Positions 8,869-17,427 of a stretch of DNA of 64,000 nucleotides are shown here, piece by piece. Positions within the stretch are counted from its first letter, which is position 1, and each line of letters begins with the position of its first letter. The translations under genes and the position numbers were made by a program. The notes under the pieces were generated by a model. It saw only the letters and a program-made list of their open reading frames with translations. It made no database searches and was not told the origin of the DNA. Origin of the DNA: Frigidibacter sp. (GTDB taxonomy: Bacteria > Pseudomonadota > Alphaproteobacteria > Rhodobacterales > Rhodobacteraceae); the NCBI RefSeq assembly GCF_030695035.1, contig NZ_JAUYTT010000012.1, positions 310,001-374,000 of the forward strand, in the 5' to 3' direction.

Positions 8869-8885
8869 TCTATACGGATGTAGAG
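8869..8885. promoter_or_regulatory. Second, degenerate copy of the TCTACA/TGTAGA dyad
   Basis: TCTATA, a 5-base spacer-like stretch and TGTAGAG repeat the neighbouring operator with one mismatch. Two adjacent sites would allow cooperative binding or control of both promoters. Confidence 0.45.
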
Positions 8886-8898
8886 GGTTAGAGGCGTC

Positions 8899-9468
8899 TT
8901 GGGAACCACCCGCCGCGAGATAATTCTGGACGCCGCCCTGTCGCTCGTTGCCCGCGAGGGGCTTGGCGCGCTGACCCATCGCGGGACGGACGCCGCCGCG
9001 GGCTTGCCGCCGGGCTCTACCTCCTACTATTTCCGGCGCAAGGCTGACCTGTTGCAGGCGCTGATCGACCGTCTAGCAGAGCGATTGCAGGCGGAGTCGG
9101 AGGTGCTGAAAACGGCGTTCACCACCATCCTGGCCGACCAAGGGCGCGACGCGGCCTTTGCCTTCGTGGCCGATGAACTCGTGGTCTGCGCCCACGAGGA
9201 TCGGGATCTGCTGATCGCCCGGCTGGAAATCATGCTCGCCGCCTCGCGCGATCCGGCGCTCAGCGGCGCGAGCGAGCGGCTGGCGCAGGCTGCCATGCGG
9301 CCGATGCTGTTCTACGTAGACCTGCTGGCGGGCCATAGCGCCGATCCGGTGCGGGCGATGGCCTGCGCGGCGCTGCTGGACGGGTTGATGCTGCCCTATG
9401 CCACCGGCCATGGCGCGCCGCCGACGGCCGCGCAGGTCCGCGCCGCCTGCAGCGCGCTGCTGGACTGA
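8899..9468 (+). CDS. TetR family transcriptional regulator
   Basis: 189 residues. The N-terminal helix-turn-helix is typical: TTRREIILDAALSLVAREG, LGALTHRGTDAAAGLPPGST and SYYFRRKADLLQALIDRLAE (to about residue 58). The C-terminal ligand domain (about 70-185) is of the TetR_C_6/BetI-like kind in length. The start is a TTG at 8899 with GAGG just upstream; a stop codon at 8881-8883 leaves no room for a longer protein. It likely represses itself and the divergent RidA-family gene through the dyads at 8853-8885. Confidence 0.88.
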   Translation: MGTTRREIILDAALSLVAREGLGALTHRGTDAAAGLPPGSTSYYFRRKADLLQALIDRLAERLQAESEVLKTAFTTILADQGRDAAFAFVADELVVCAHEDRDLLIARLEIMLAASRDPALSGASERLAQAAMRPMLFYVDLLAGHSADPVRAMACAALLDGLMLPYATGHGAPPTAAQVRAACSALLD

Positions 9469-9474
9469 GCGCCG

Positions 9475-10638
9475 TCAGTCGTAGGCGTCGAAAAAGCCCT
9501 TCGGCACCAGCAGGTTCTCACGCCGCAGCCGGGCCACGTCACGCTCACCACACAGCGCCATCGAGATGTCCAGCTCCTTGCGGATCACCTCCAGCGCCTT
9601 GGTGACCCCCGCCTGCCCCATCGCGCCGAGGCCATAGACCCAGGCCCGGCCGATCATGGTGCCGCTGGCCCCCAGTGCCAGCGCCTTCAGCACGTCCTGC
9701 CCCGACCGGATGCCGCTGTCGAGCCAGACCTCGCAGCGCCCGTCCACCGCCTCGACGATCTGCGGCAGCATCCGGATCGAGGACAGCGCGCCATCGAGCT
9801 GCCGCCCGCCATGGTTCGACACCACGATGGCATCGGCCCCGAACTCTGCCGCCAGCCGCGCGTCATCGGCATCGAGGATGCCCTTCAGGATCAGCTTGCC
9901 GCCCCACATGTCGCGGATCGCCGCGATCTTGCCCCAGTCGAGCTGCGGGTCGAACTGCTCTGCCGTCCAGCTCATCAGCGACGAGGCATCGCCGACGCCA
10001 TTGGCATGGCCGACGATATTGCCGAAGAAACGCCGCTTGGTCCGCAGCATCTCCAGCCCCCAGCCCCATTTGGTAGCAAGGTTCAAAATGGTCGAGGGCG
10101 TCAGCTTCGGCGGCGCCGACAGCCCATTCTTCAGGTCCTTGTGCCGCTGGCCGAGGATCTGCAGGTCCAGCGTCACCACCAGCGCCGAACAGCCCGCCGC
10201 CTTGGCCCGGTCGATGATCCGGCGCAGGAAATCCTGATCGCGCATCGCGTAGAGCTGGAACCAGAACGGCTTGGTCGTGTGCTCTGCCACATCCTCGATG
10301 GAGCAGATCGACATGGTGGACAGGGTGAAGGGCACCCCAAACGCCTCTGCCGCCCGCGCCGCCTTGATCTCGCCATCCGCCGACTGCATCCCCGTAAACC
10401 CCACCGGAGCCAGCGCCACCGGCATCGTCACCTTCTCCCCGATCATGGTGCCCGCAAGATTGCGGTTGGTCATGTCCACCGCCACCTTCTGCCGCAGCCG
10501 GATCTGCGCAAAGTCCGAGGTGTTCTCGCGGAAGGTCTGTTCCGTGTAGCTGCCCGATTCCGCGTAATCGTAGAACATCCGCGGGGTGCGGCGGCGGTGG
10601 ATGCGCTTCAGATCCTCGATGCTGGTGATCACGGGCAC
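9475..10638 (-). CDS. lldD: FMN-dependent L-lactate dehydrogenase (alpha-hydroxyacid oxidase family)
   Basis: 387 residues. Oxidises L-lactate to pyruvate at the membrane, passing electrons to the quinone pool. FMN-binding and catalytic motifs are present: MPVALAPVGFTGMQ, FWFQLYAM, ALVVTLDLQILGQRH, LILKGI, the active-site IVVSNHGGRQLDG, and DSGIRSGQDVLKALALGA. A GTG start at 10638 (MPVITSIEDLKRIHRRR) is preceded by AGGAG at 8 bases. It converges with the TetR gene, leaving only 6 bases between stops. A related 2-hydroxyacid substrate cannot be excluded. Confidence 0.9.
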   Translation of the reverse strand: MPVITSIEDLKRIHRRRTPRMFYDYAESGSYTEQTFRENTSDFAQIRLRQKVAVDMTNRNLAGTMIGEKVTMPVALAPVGFTGMQSADGEIKAARAAEAFGVPFTLSTMSICSIEDVAEHTTKPFWFQLYAMRDQDFLRRIIDRAKAAGCSALVVTLDLQILGQRHKDLKNGLSAPPKLTPSTILNLATKWGWGLEMLRTKRRFFGNIVGHANGVGDASSLMSWTAEQFDPQLDWGKIAAIRDMWGGKLILKGILDADDARLAAEFGADAIVVSNHGGRQLDGALSSIRMLPQIVEAVDGRCEVWLDSGIRSGQDVLKALALGASGTMIGRAWVYGLGAMGQAGVTKALEVIRKELDISMALCGERDVARLRRENLLVPKGFFDAYD

Positions 10639-10773
10639 GGGGCCTCTCCTCCAAATTGGTAAGATGCCATTACCAATCGGCGCGCCTCCATGCAATCGCC
10701 GTGACGCCGCAGCCCCTTGCCTTCCCCCCCGCCGAGGCAAATTGTGCCGTAAGCCAACCAAAGGACACAGCGC

Positions 10774-11547
10774 ATGTCGATCCTGCTGATGGGATTTCTG
10801 GGCAGCCTCGCCGCCGGGCTGATGACCGGGGTCGGCGCGCTGCCGGTGCTGTTCGGCCGCAACATCACCCGCTACTGGAACGACGTGCTGCTGGGGTTTG
10901 CAGCGGGGGTGATGCTGTCGGCCTCGTTCTTCTCGCTGATCCTTCCGGGTATCGAGGCGGCGACGGCGCGCACCGGCAGCGAGGTCATCGCGGCGCTGAT
11001 CGCGGTGGGGGGCATCCTGCTCGGCGCCGGGGCCATCGCGCTGCTGAACGAATCGCTGCCGCATGAGCATTTCGTCGAGGGGCGCGAGGGGGCTGATGCC
11101 GGCGCGATGGCCCGGATCTGGCTGTTCATCATCGCCATCACCATCCACAACGTGCCCGAAGGCATGGCCGTCGGCATCGGCTTTGGCGGCGGCGATGTGC
11201 CCCTCGGGATGTCCCTCGCCATCGGCATTGGCCTCCAGAACGCGCCAGAGGGGCTGGCGGTCGCGGTGGCGCTGCGGGGGCTTGGCTATGGCCGCGTCCG
11301 CGCAGTGGCGATCGCGCTGCTGACCGGGCTGGTGGAACCCTTTGGCGGGCTGGTCGGCGTCGCTGCCGTGTCGATGGCCGCGCCGCTGCTGCCCTGGGGG
11401 CTGACCTTTGCGGCGGGCGCGATGCTCTATGTCATCAGCCACGAGATCATCCCCGAGACGCACCGCCATGGCCACCAGAACGCGGCGACGGCGGGGCTGA
11501 TCATCGGGCTGGTGCTGATGATGTTCCTGGACGTGGTGCTCGGCTAG
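10774..11547 (+). CDS. ZIP family divalent metal transporter
   Basis: 257 residues with about eight membrane segments. The ZIP signature motifs are in helices IV and V: TIHNVPEGMAVGIGF and GIGLQNAPEGLAVAVAL, with the metal-binding His, Asn, Pro and Glu residues. A loop rich in His/Glu/Asp (LPHEHFVEGREGADAG) precedes them, and a conserved HEIIPETHRHGH lies near the C-terminus. It probably imports Zn2+ or a similar cation. It lacks a Zur- or Fur-like gene beside it. It converges with trpA with two bases between stop codons. Confidence 0.92.
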   Translation: MSILLMGFLGSLAAGLMTGVGALPVLFGRNITRYWNDVLLGFAAGVMLSASFFSLILPGIEAATARTGSEVIAALIAVGGILLGAGAIALLNESLPHEHFVEGREGADAGAMARIWLFIIAITIHNVPEGMAVGIGFGGGDVPLGMSLAIGIGLQNAPEGLAVAVALRGLGYGRVRAVAIALLTGLVEPFGGLVGVAAVSMAAPLLPWGLTFAAGAMLYVISHEIIPETHRHGHQNAATAGLIIGLVLMMFLDVVLG

Positions 11548-11549
11548 CC

Positions 11550-12341
11550 TCAGGCCCGGTGCGCGCCCGCAGCCAGCCCTGCGACAACCGCCAGCACCTC
11601 GGCGGGCGATTTACCCTCACCGATCAGCTTGACGATGGCGGATCCGACGATGCAACCATCGGCAATGGAGCAGATCGCCTCTGCCGCCTCGGGGGTGGAG
11701 ATGCCGAAGCCCACCATCACCGGCAGGTCGGTCGCGGCCTTGATCCGTGCCACATCGGGGGCCACGTCCACGGCCTGCGGGGCCGCCGCGCCGGTGATGC
11801 CGGTGATCGAGACATAATAGACAAAGCCCGAGGTGTTCTGCAGCACCACTGGCAGGCGCGCATCGTCGGTGGTCGGCGTCGCCAGCCGGATGAAGTTCAG
11901 CCCCGCTGCCTGCGCGGGGATGCACAGCTCAGAGTCTTCCTCGGGCGGCAGGTCCACCACGATCAGCCCGTCGATGCCGGCCGCCACGGCATCGGCCAGG
12001 AAGCGGTCCACCCCGCGGCTGTAGATCGGGTTGTAATATCCCATCATCACGATGGGGGTGGTGTCGTCGCCCTTGCGGAACTCCGTCACCATATCCAGCG
12101 TCTTTTGCAGGGTCTGCCCGCCTTCCAGCGCGCGCTGGCCAGCCAGCTGGATCGTCGGGCCATCCGCCATCGGGTCGGTGAAGGGCATCCCCAGCTCGAT
12201 GAAATCCACGCCCGCGCCCGGAAGGCCCTTCACGATCTCCAGCGAGGTCGCATAGTCGGGATCGCCCGCCATGACATAGGCGACAAAGCCCTTGCGCCCC
12301 TCGGCGAGCAGTTGGGCGAACTTCTGGTCGATCCGGGTCAT
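11550..12341 (-). CDS. trpA: Tryptophan synthase alpha chain
   Basis: Cleaves indole-3-glycerol phosphate to indole and glyceraldehyde 3-phosphate, passing indole to TrpB. 263 residues. The catalytic residues are at canonical positions, E49 (DFIELGMPF) and D60 (TDPMADGPT). The phosphate-binding region reads [11 protein letters not shown] and [15 protein letters not shown] 12341 is preceded by AAGGA. The gene stands apart from trpB (at 0.9-2.2 kb). Confidence 0.97.
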   Translation of the reverse strand: MTRIDQKFAQLLAEGRKGFVAYVMAGDPDYATSLEIVKGLPGAGVDFIELGMPFTDPMADGPTIQLAGQRALEGGQTLQKTLDMVTEFRKGDDTTPIVMMGYYNPIYSRGVDRFLADAVAAGIDGLIVVDLPPEEDSELCIPAQAAGLNFIRLATPTTDDARLPVVLQNTSGFVYYVSITGITGAAAPQAVDVAPDVARIKAATDLPVMVGFGISTPEAAEAICSIADGCIVGSAIVKLIGEGKSPAEVLAVVAGLAAGAHRA

Positions 12342-12417
12342 CGGGCGTCCTTCTTTGCAGGTCGCGCCCGGTGTGCAGAAATCCGCGGTGGAAATCAATG
12401 CCTCAAGGGGCGCTCGG

Positions 12418-12846
12418 CTACAGCCGCGGCCCTTCCACCTCGACCGCGGGGCCCGAGAGCATCCAATGGGTGCCGAACCGGTCGCGCACCATGCCATAAC
12501 CGGTGGACCAGAAGGTCGGCTGGATCGGCATGATCACCGCCCCGCCTGTCGCCAGCGCGTCGAACAGCCGATGCGCGGTGGCGAGGTCGGGGACAGAGCG
12601 GCTGATCGACACCGCCTTTTGCGCCTCGCCCTCCACCCCCGGCGGAAAGTCGGAACCCATCAGCACCATGCCGCCCGCGACCAGCGCCGAATGCATAACC
12701 AGATCGGAAGCGGCAAACTCGGGCGGCACCCCGGGCATTTCACAGTAGCGCTGGATGAAGAGGTCACTCGCGCCAAACAGCTTGGCATAGAAGGCCATCG
12801 CCTCGGCGCAGGTCCCCTGAAAGTGAAGGTAGGGCTCGAATCCCAT
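12418..12846 (-). CDS. VOC superfamily protein, PhnB-like
   Basis: 142 residues of the glyoxalase/VOC fold in the DUF899-like PhnB group: [67 protein letters not shown] and the conserved end [14 protein letters not shown]. PhnB-like proteins have no settled activity. I chose ATG 12846 (MGFEPYLHF), where the fold begins. It is divergent from ychF, sharing a gap of about 130 bases. Confidence 0.85.
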   Translation of the reverse strand: MGFEPYLHFQGTCAEAMAFYAKLFGASDLFIQRYCEMPGVPPEFAASDLVMHSALVAGGMVLMGSDFPPGVEGEAQKAVSISRSVPDLATAHRLFDALATGGAVIMPIQPTFWSTGYGMVRDRFGTHWMLSGPAVEVEGPRL

Positions 12847-12977
12847 CGGACAGTCTCTCTTCAGGCCCCCGCCACGTCCCAATGTGCCATGCCACAGCCT
12901 GCGGACAAAGGCCAAGCTTGCGTCTGCGCGGCGCTCTGCCTAGAAGCGGCGCGAAACCGCTGGGACAGGGGATTGGC

Positions 12978-14075
12978 ATGGGCTTCAAGATGGGTATCGT
13001 CGGAATGCCGAATGTCGGCAAGTCGACGCTCTTCAACGCGCTGACGCGGACCGCCGCCGCGCAGGCCGCCAACTTCCCGTTCTGCACGATCGAGCCCAAT
13101 GTGGGGGAAGTCGCGGTGCCCGACAAGCGGCTGGAAAAGCTCGCCGCCATCGCCGGGTCCAAGCAGATCATCCCAACGCGGATGACCTTCGTGGACATCG
13201 CCGGCCTCGTGAAGGGCGCCAGCAAGGGCGAGGGTCTGGGCAACCAGTTCCTGGCCAATATCCGCGAGACCGATGCCATCGCCCATGTGCTGCGTTGCTT
13301 TGAAGATGGCGACGTGACCCATGTCGAGGGCCGCGTCGATCCCGTCGCCGATGCCGAGACCATCGAGACCGAGCTGATGATCGCCGATATCGAAAGTGTC
13401 GAGCGGCGGCTCGCCAACCTCGCCCGCAAGATCAAGGGCGGCGACAAGGAAGCCGTCGATCAGGACCGCCTGCTGCGCGCCGCGATGGTGGCGCTGGAGG
13501 CCGGCCGCCCCGCCCGGACCGTCAAGGTCGCGCCCGAGGATCTGCGCGCCTGGGAGATGCTGCAGCTGCTGACCTCCAAGCCCGTGCTCTACGTGTGCAA
13601 CGTCGAGGAATCCTCGGCCGCGAGTGGCAACAGCCAGTCGGAACGCGTGGCGAAGATGGCGGCGGAACAGGGCGCGGGTTCGGTGGTGATTTCTGCCAAG
13701 ATCGAGGAAGAGATCAGCCAGCTCGACGCCGAGGAAGCGCAGATGTTCCTCGATGAGATGGGGCTGGAAGAGGCCGGGCTCGACCGGCTGATCCGCGCCG
13801 GGTATGAGCTTCTGGACCTGCAGACCTATTTCACCGTCGGCCCGAAAGAGGCCCGTGCCTGGACGATCCCGAAGGGCACCCTAGCCCCGCAGGCGGCCGG
13901 CGTGATCCACGGCGATTTCGAGCGCGGCTTCATCCGGTCGGAAACCATCGCCTATGACGATTACGTCGCCGCCAATGGCGAGGCCGGCGCGCGCGAGGCC
14001 GGCAAGTTCCGGGTGGAAGGCAAGACCTATGAGGTGAAGGACGGCGACGTCCTGCACTTCCTGTTCAACGCCTGA
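12978..14075 (+). CDS. ychF: Ribosome-associated GTPase/ATPase YchF (OLA1 family)
   Basis: 365 residues. An ATP-preferring TRAFAC P-loop protein that associates with ribosomes. G1 is [14 protein letters not shown] near residue 9, G3 is [20 protein letters not shown], a coiled-coil insert occupies about 130-190, and the C-terminal TGS domain begins near 280 ([16 protein letters not shown]). The ending [13 protein letters not shown] is invariant in the family. Start ATG 12978 follows AGGGGA. Confidence 0.97.
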   Translation: MGFKMGIVGMPNVGKSTLFNALTRTAAAQAANFPFCTIEPNVGEVAVPDKRLEKLAAIAGSKQIIPTRMTFVDIAGLVKGASKGEGLGNQFLANIRETDAIAHVLRCFEDGDVTHVEGRVDPVADAETIETELMIADIESVERRLANLARKIKGGDKEAVDQDRLLRAAMVALEAGRPARTVKVAPEDLRAWEMLQLLTSKPVLYVCNVEESSAASGNSQSERVAKMAAEQGAGSVVISAKIEEEISQLDAEEAQMFLDEMGLEEAGLDRLIRAGYELLDLQTYFTVGPKEARAWTIPKGTLAPQAAGVIHGDFERGFIRSETIAYDDYVAANGEAGAREAGKFRVEGKTYEVKDGDVLHFLFNA

Positions 14076-14087
14076 GGACGGGGCGGG

Positions 14088-14165
14088 CCTGAAGAAGGGG
14101 GCGCTGCCCCCGTCGCGGCGGGGCCGCGACTCCCCCGGGATATTTCTGCCACCAAGAAGCCGCGG
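14088..14165 (+). repeat. Dispersed hairpin/GGGATATTT element, copy 1
   Basis: GGGGGCGCTGCCCCC forms a hairpin and is followed, after a second GC-rich stem, by CCCCCGGGATATTT and CCAAGAAG. The same plan recurs at three other intergenic places in the window. Here it lies between the convergent genes ychF and trmB in the orientation of ychF, and may act as a terminator. Confidence 0.65.
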
Positions 14166-14169
14166 GGAG

Positions 14170-14883
14170 TCAGACTCGCCGGAAGGTGGCGTAGTCGGGG
14201 AGGCGTCCTTCGCGCAGCGCCTTCTTCTCGTAGCGCGTGGAAATCCAGTCTTTCCAAGCGGTTCCGGAGTGTTCTTCAAGTACGAACCCGGCCTTCGGCA
14301 CCTCGTCCAGGGCCTGGCGCATATAGTCGGGAATGTCGGTCGCCACGCGAAACTCTGCCCCCGGTGCCAGCGCGCGGTGCAGCGGCAGCAGGTGGTCTTG
14401 CGTCACGAAGCGGCGGCGGTGGTGGCGGCGCTTGGGCCAGGGGTCGGGGTAGTTGAGGAAGGCCCTGGCGATGGAGCCTTCGGGCAGCACGTCGAACAGC
14501 TCACGCACATCACCGGGATGCACGGCGAGGTTGCTGACCCCGGCGGCGCGGATCTTGCCCAGAAGCATCGCCACGCCATTGATGAAGGGCTCGCAGCCGA
14601 TGATCCCCACCTCCGGGTAGGTCGCGGCCATGTGCACCATATGCTCGCCACCTCCAAAGCCGATTTCCAACCAGACCGGGCGGGCGTCGCCGAAAACGGC
14701 GCTCAGGTCCAGAGGCGCGCGGTCCGGGTTCTCCTCCACCGTCACACCGAAGGGGCGCAGGGTTTCCAGATCCTCCGACAGGTAGGACTTCTGCGACGGG
14801 CGCATGGTCTTGCCAGCCCGGCGGCCATAGAAGTTGCGCCATTCGGGCGCGTCGGGATCGGGCTGGGGGATCTGGTCGGTCAT
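14170..14883 (-). CDS. trmB: tRNA (guanine-N7-)-methyltransferase
   Basis: 237 residues. Makes m7G46 in the variable loop of tRNAs. The SAM-binding region is LEIGFGGGEHMVHMA (about 71-85), followed by GCEPFINGV, and the catalytic NYPDPWPKRRHHRRR motif lies near residues 142-156. The N-terminal stretch with FYGRRAGKTMRPSQ is typical of alphaproteobacterial TrmB. It heads the same leftward direction as metK, with two small genes between. Confidence 0.96.
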   Translation of the reverse strand: MTDQIPQPDPDAPEWRNFYGRRAGKTMRPSQKSYLSEDLETLRPFGVTVEENPDRAPLDLSAVFGDARPVWLEIGFGGGEHMVHMAATYPEVGIIGCEPFINGVAMLLGKIRAAGVSNLAVHPGDVRELFDVLPEGSIARAFLNYPDPWPKRRHHRRRFVTQDHLLPLHRALAPGAEFRVATDIPDYMRQALDEVPKAGFVLEEHSGTAWKDWISTRYEKKALREGRLPDYATFRRV

Positions 14884-14924
14884 GGGCCGGGGTCATGCCG
14901 CCCGAAGGCGGCCGGGTCAAGCCC

Positions 14925-15371
14925 TCAGCCGCGCTGGATCAGGAACAGACCGATCCCCATGAAGCCTATGCCCGCGCCGCGCATCAGGGTGACGGGGCGC
15001 AGGGCAGCGCCGAAAAGACCGAACTGGTCGATCAGCGCGGCCGAGATCATCTGGCCGAGCAGTACGAAGAACACCGCATTGCCCACCCCGAAATGCGGGG
15101 CGACGAAGGTGATGGAGAGGACGTAGAAGGCGACGAAGAGCCCGGCGAGGAAGAGATGCTTGGGCTGTTCCGGGAGCCTCGCAATGGCCGAGGGGCCCTG
15201 GGTCAGCAGCATGACCAGCACCGCGCCCGACAGCGCCACGCAGAACAGGACCACGGCGGCAACGGGGGGCGAGCCGATCCGCGCGCCAAGCTGCGCGTTC
15301 AGCGCCGCGAGGATCGGGATGCCGATGCCGGCGGCAAGCATGATCGTCGCGTAGCGCAGGGTGTCGGGCAT
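14925..15371 (-). CDS. DMT superfamily transporter, DUF606/YdcZ type
   Basis: 148 residues with about five hydrophobic helices (YATIMLAAGIGIPILAALNA, AAVVLFCVALSGAVLVML, HLFLAGLFVAFYVLSITFV, AVFFVLLGQMISAALIDQF, GIGFMGIGLFLIQ). DUF606 proteins are half-size DMT members and probably act as dimers; the substrate is unknown. Start ATG 15371 has AAAGGAGAG upstream. It lies between trmB and a DUF2867 gene on the same strand. Confidence 0.85.
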   Translation of the reverse strand: MPDTLRYATIMLAAGIGIPILAALNAQLGARIGSPPVAAVVLFCVALSGAVLVMLLTQGPSAIARLPEQPKHLFLAGLFVAFYVLSITFVAPHFGVGNAVFFVLLGQMISAALIDQFGLFGAALRPVTLMRGAGIGFMGIGLFLIQRG

Positions 15372-15469
15372 CGGGGGGCTCTCCTTTGGGTGCGCGCCCA
15401 GCATGGCAAGCGCAGCGGGCGGGGGCAATCGCCGAACTGCCCGCGCGGCGGGGGACGAGGCGCCGCCTT

Positions 15470-15988
15470 TCAGGCGCCGGTTCCCGGCGCGGGCAAGGAG
15501 GCCTGCCCGGTCCGCGCCAACCTTCGCTGTAGGCGTCGGAGGTCGCCGCGCAAGATCAGCTTGTGGACCAGCCCGACCGGCAGCATGTAGAGGCGACCGA
15601 AGGCGTTATGCGTGACGACCGAGGCGGTGACCGTCAGCAGGCGATCCATGATCGACAGGCAGATCATGACATCAAGGTGCCGGTCCCTGTTGGTCAGGAT
15701 CAGCCTGTCCGGAGCGCTCGACTCAACCACGAAGAAATCCAGCCGATCACCCGCCTGCACACTCTCCAAGCGCTTGCCCGAGAACCCGCCGATCCGCTTT
15801 ACACCGAACAGCGCAGAGACGGCATCCCTCGTCTTAAAGGCCAGACGCATGAGCGGTCCCGTCTCTTGCGTGATGAAGTTCCATGCGTCGAGCGCCGTGA
15901 TCGGGCCGGGCAGCAGGATCGACCTGCTGTCATGGTAGTCGAGTTCGGACAGCGGGCGCAGCGTGCGGATATGATCTGTGACAGCCAA
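15470..15988 (-). CDS. DUF2867 domain-containing protein
   Basis: 172 residues. The middle part (DYHDSRSILLPGPITALDAW, IGGFSGKRLESVQAGDRLDF, DRHLDVMICLSIM, THNAFGRLYMLPVGLVHKLI) matches DUF2867, a family that is often found fused to NAD(P)-binding domains and has no proven activity; here it stands alone. The start is TTG 15988 with GGGAG upstream. It has its own spacing of about 98 bases from the downstream DUF606 gene, so joint transcription is possible but unproven. Confidence 0.8.
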   Translation of the reverse strand: MAVTDHIRTLRPLSELDYHDSRSILLPGPITALDAWNFITQETGPLMRLAFKTRDAVSALFGVKRIGGFSGKRLESVQAGDRLDFFVVESSAPDRLILTNRDRHLDVMICLSIMDRLLTVTASVVTHNAFGRLYMLPVGLVHKLILRGDLRRLQRRLARTGQASLPAPGTGA

Positions 15989-16110
15989 GGGCTCTCTCCC
16001 GGAAGATGCGCCAGAACCCGTAGCCTAGACCGCGCGGGTCATTGCCGCAATGGAGCTGCGCGCCGCCGGCCCCCTTGCTGGCGCCCCGCACAGGGCACGA
16101 AGGCACCAGC

Positions 16111-16138
16111 AAAAAGGGCGGCCCTCGCGGACCGCCCC
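16111..16138 (-). terminator. Terminator downstream of metK
   Basis: On the minus strand a GC-rich stem (GGGCGG paired with CCGCCC around a loop of about ten bases) is followed directly by TTTTT. It lies 27 bases beyond the metK stop. Confidence 0.75.
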
Positions 16139-16164
16139 GTTGTTTCCGGCACCCGAAGCCACGC

Positions 16165-17331
16165 TTAAACCGCCTTCTTCAGCGCCTCGACCAGATCCAG
16201 CTTTTCCCAGCTGAAGCCGCCATCGGCATCGGGCTCGCGGCCGAAATGGCCATAGGCGGCGGTGCGCTGGTAGATCGGGCGGTTCAGTTGCAGATGCTCG
16301 CGGATGCCGCGGGGCGTCAGGTCCATGACCTCGGCCACGGCGCGCTCGATCTCGGCCTCGGGCACCTTGCCGGTGCCATAGGTGTCGGCATAGATCGCCA
16401 GCGGGCGCGCGACCCCGATGGCATAGGCGACCTGGATCACGCAGCGGGTGGCAAGGCCCGCCGCCACCACGTTCTTGGCGAGGTAGCGCGCGGCATAGGC
16501 CGCCGAGCGGTCGACCTTGGTCGGATCCTTGCCCGAGAAGGCGCCGCCGCCATGCGGGGCCGCCCCGCCATAGGTGTCGACGATGATCTTGCGCCCGGTC
16601 AGGCCAGCATCGCCATCGGGGCCCCCGATCACGAAGGTGCCAGTCGGGTTGACGTGCCACTCGGTGGCCTCGGTCAGCCAGCCAGCCGGGATCACTTCGC
16701 GGATATAGGGCTCCACCAGCGCGCGGATATCGTCCGAGGTCTGGCTTTCCAGCGCGTGCTGGGTGGACAGCACCAGCTGCGTCACCTCCACCGGCTTGCC
16801 GTTTTCGTAACGCAGCGACAGCTGCGACTTGGCATCGGGGCGCAAGGTGGGCTCGGCGCCCGATTTGCGCGCCTCGGCCAGCCGGCGCAGGATCGCGTGG
16901 GAATACTGGATCGGGGCCGGCATCAGCTCGGGCGTCTCATCCGTCGCATAGCCGAACATGATGCCCTGATCGCCAGCGCCATCCCGGTCCACGCCCTGGC
17001 TGATATGCGCCGATTGCGCGTGCAGGAGGTTCGAGACCTTGAGCGTGTTCCAGTGGAACTCATCCTGCTCATAGCCGATGTCGCGCACGCAGCCGCGCAC
17101 GATGGAATCGACGCGCTCCATATACTCGGCAAGCTTGGTCTTGTCGGAAAGCCCGACCTCACCGCCAACCACGACCTGATTGGTGGTGGCAAAGGTTTCG
17201 CAGGCAACGCGGGCGTTGGGCTCCTCGGCGAGGAAGGCGTCGAGCACCGCATCAGAGATACGGTCGCACACCTTGTCGGGGTGCCCCTCCGAGACGCTCT
17301 CGGAGGTGAAGATATAGTTCTGCCGGGACAT
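16165..17331 (-). CDS. metK: S-adenosylmethionine synthetase
   Basis: 388 residues. Forms SAM from methionine and ATP. Signature motifs: [20 protein letters not shown] at the start, [12 protein letters not shown] (about 118-129) and the P-loop [19 protein letters not shown]. The gene is preceded by a SAM/SAH riboswitch whose pseudoknot contains the Shine-Dalgarno sequence, so translation should fall when SAM is abundant. lnt ends about 100 bases upstream on the same strand. Confidence 0.98.
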   Translation of the reverse strand: MSRQNYIFTSESVSEGHPDKVCDRISDAVLDAFLAEEPNARVACETFATTNQVVVGGEVGLSDKTKLAEYMERVDSIVRGCVRDIGYEQDEFHWNTLKVSNLLHAQSAHISQGVDRDGAGDQGIMFGYATDETPELMPAPIQYSHAILRRLAEARKSGAEPTLRPDAKSQLSLRYENGKPVEVTQLVLSTQHALESQTSDDIRALVEPYIREVIPAGWLTEATEWHVNPTGTFVIGGPDGDAGLTGRKIIVDTYGGAAPHGGGAFSGKDPTKVDRSAAYAARYLAKNVVAAGLATRCVIQVAYAIGVARPLAIYADTYGTGKVPEAEIERAVAEVMDLTPRGIREHLQLNRPIYQRTAAYGHFGREPDADGGFSWEKLDLVEALKKAV

Positions 17332-17338
17332 GGGAAGC

Positions 17339-17383
17339 GCTCCATTGGTTAATTCCCGTCACGCCAGGAAGCCGTTGTGACGG
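17339..17383 (-). promoter_or_regulatory. SAM/SAH riboswitch controlling metK
   Basis: On the minus strand, stem P1 is formed by CCGTCAC (17383-17377) and GTGACGG (17362-17356), enclosing AACGGCTTCCTGGC. An AATTAACCAAT linker leads to GGAGC (17343-17339), which can pair with GCTTCC in the P1 loop to form the pseudoknot. This matches the published SAM/SAH class consensus almost base for base and the class is known from metK leaders of Rhodobacterales. GGAG is also the metK ribosome site, 8 bases before the ATG, so ligand binding would hide it. Confidence 0.95.
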
Positions 17384-17427
17384 TTGAATGGACGTGCGTA
17401 ACCCCCTGCCCCGTTTGCGTCAATCGC

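Noticed and set aside
9475-11475. A longer lldD start that would add 279 residues
   Set aside because: The extension is antisense to the ZIP gene, and a GTG with a good ribosome site at 10638 matches the family start.
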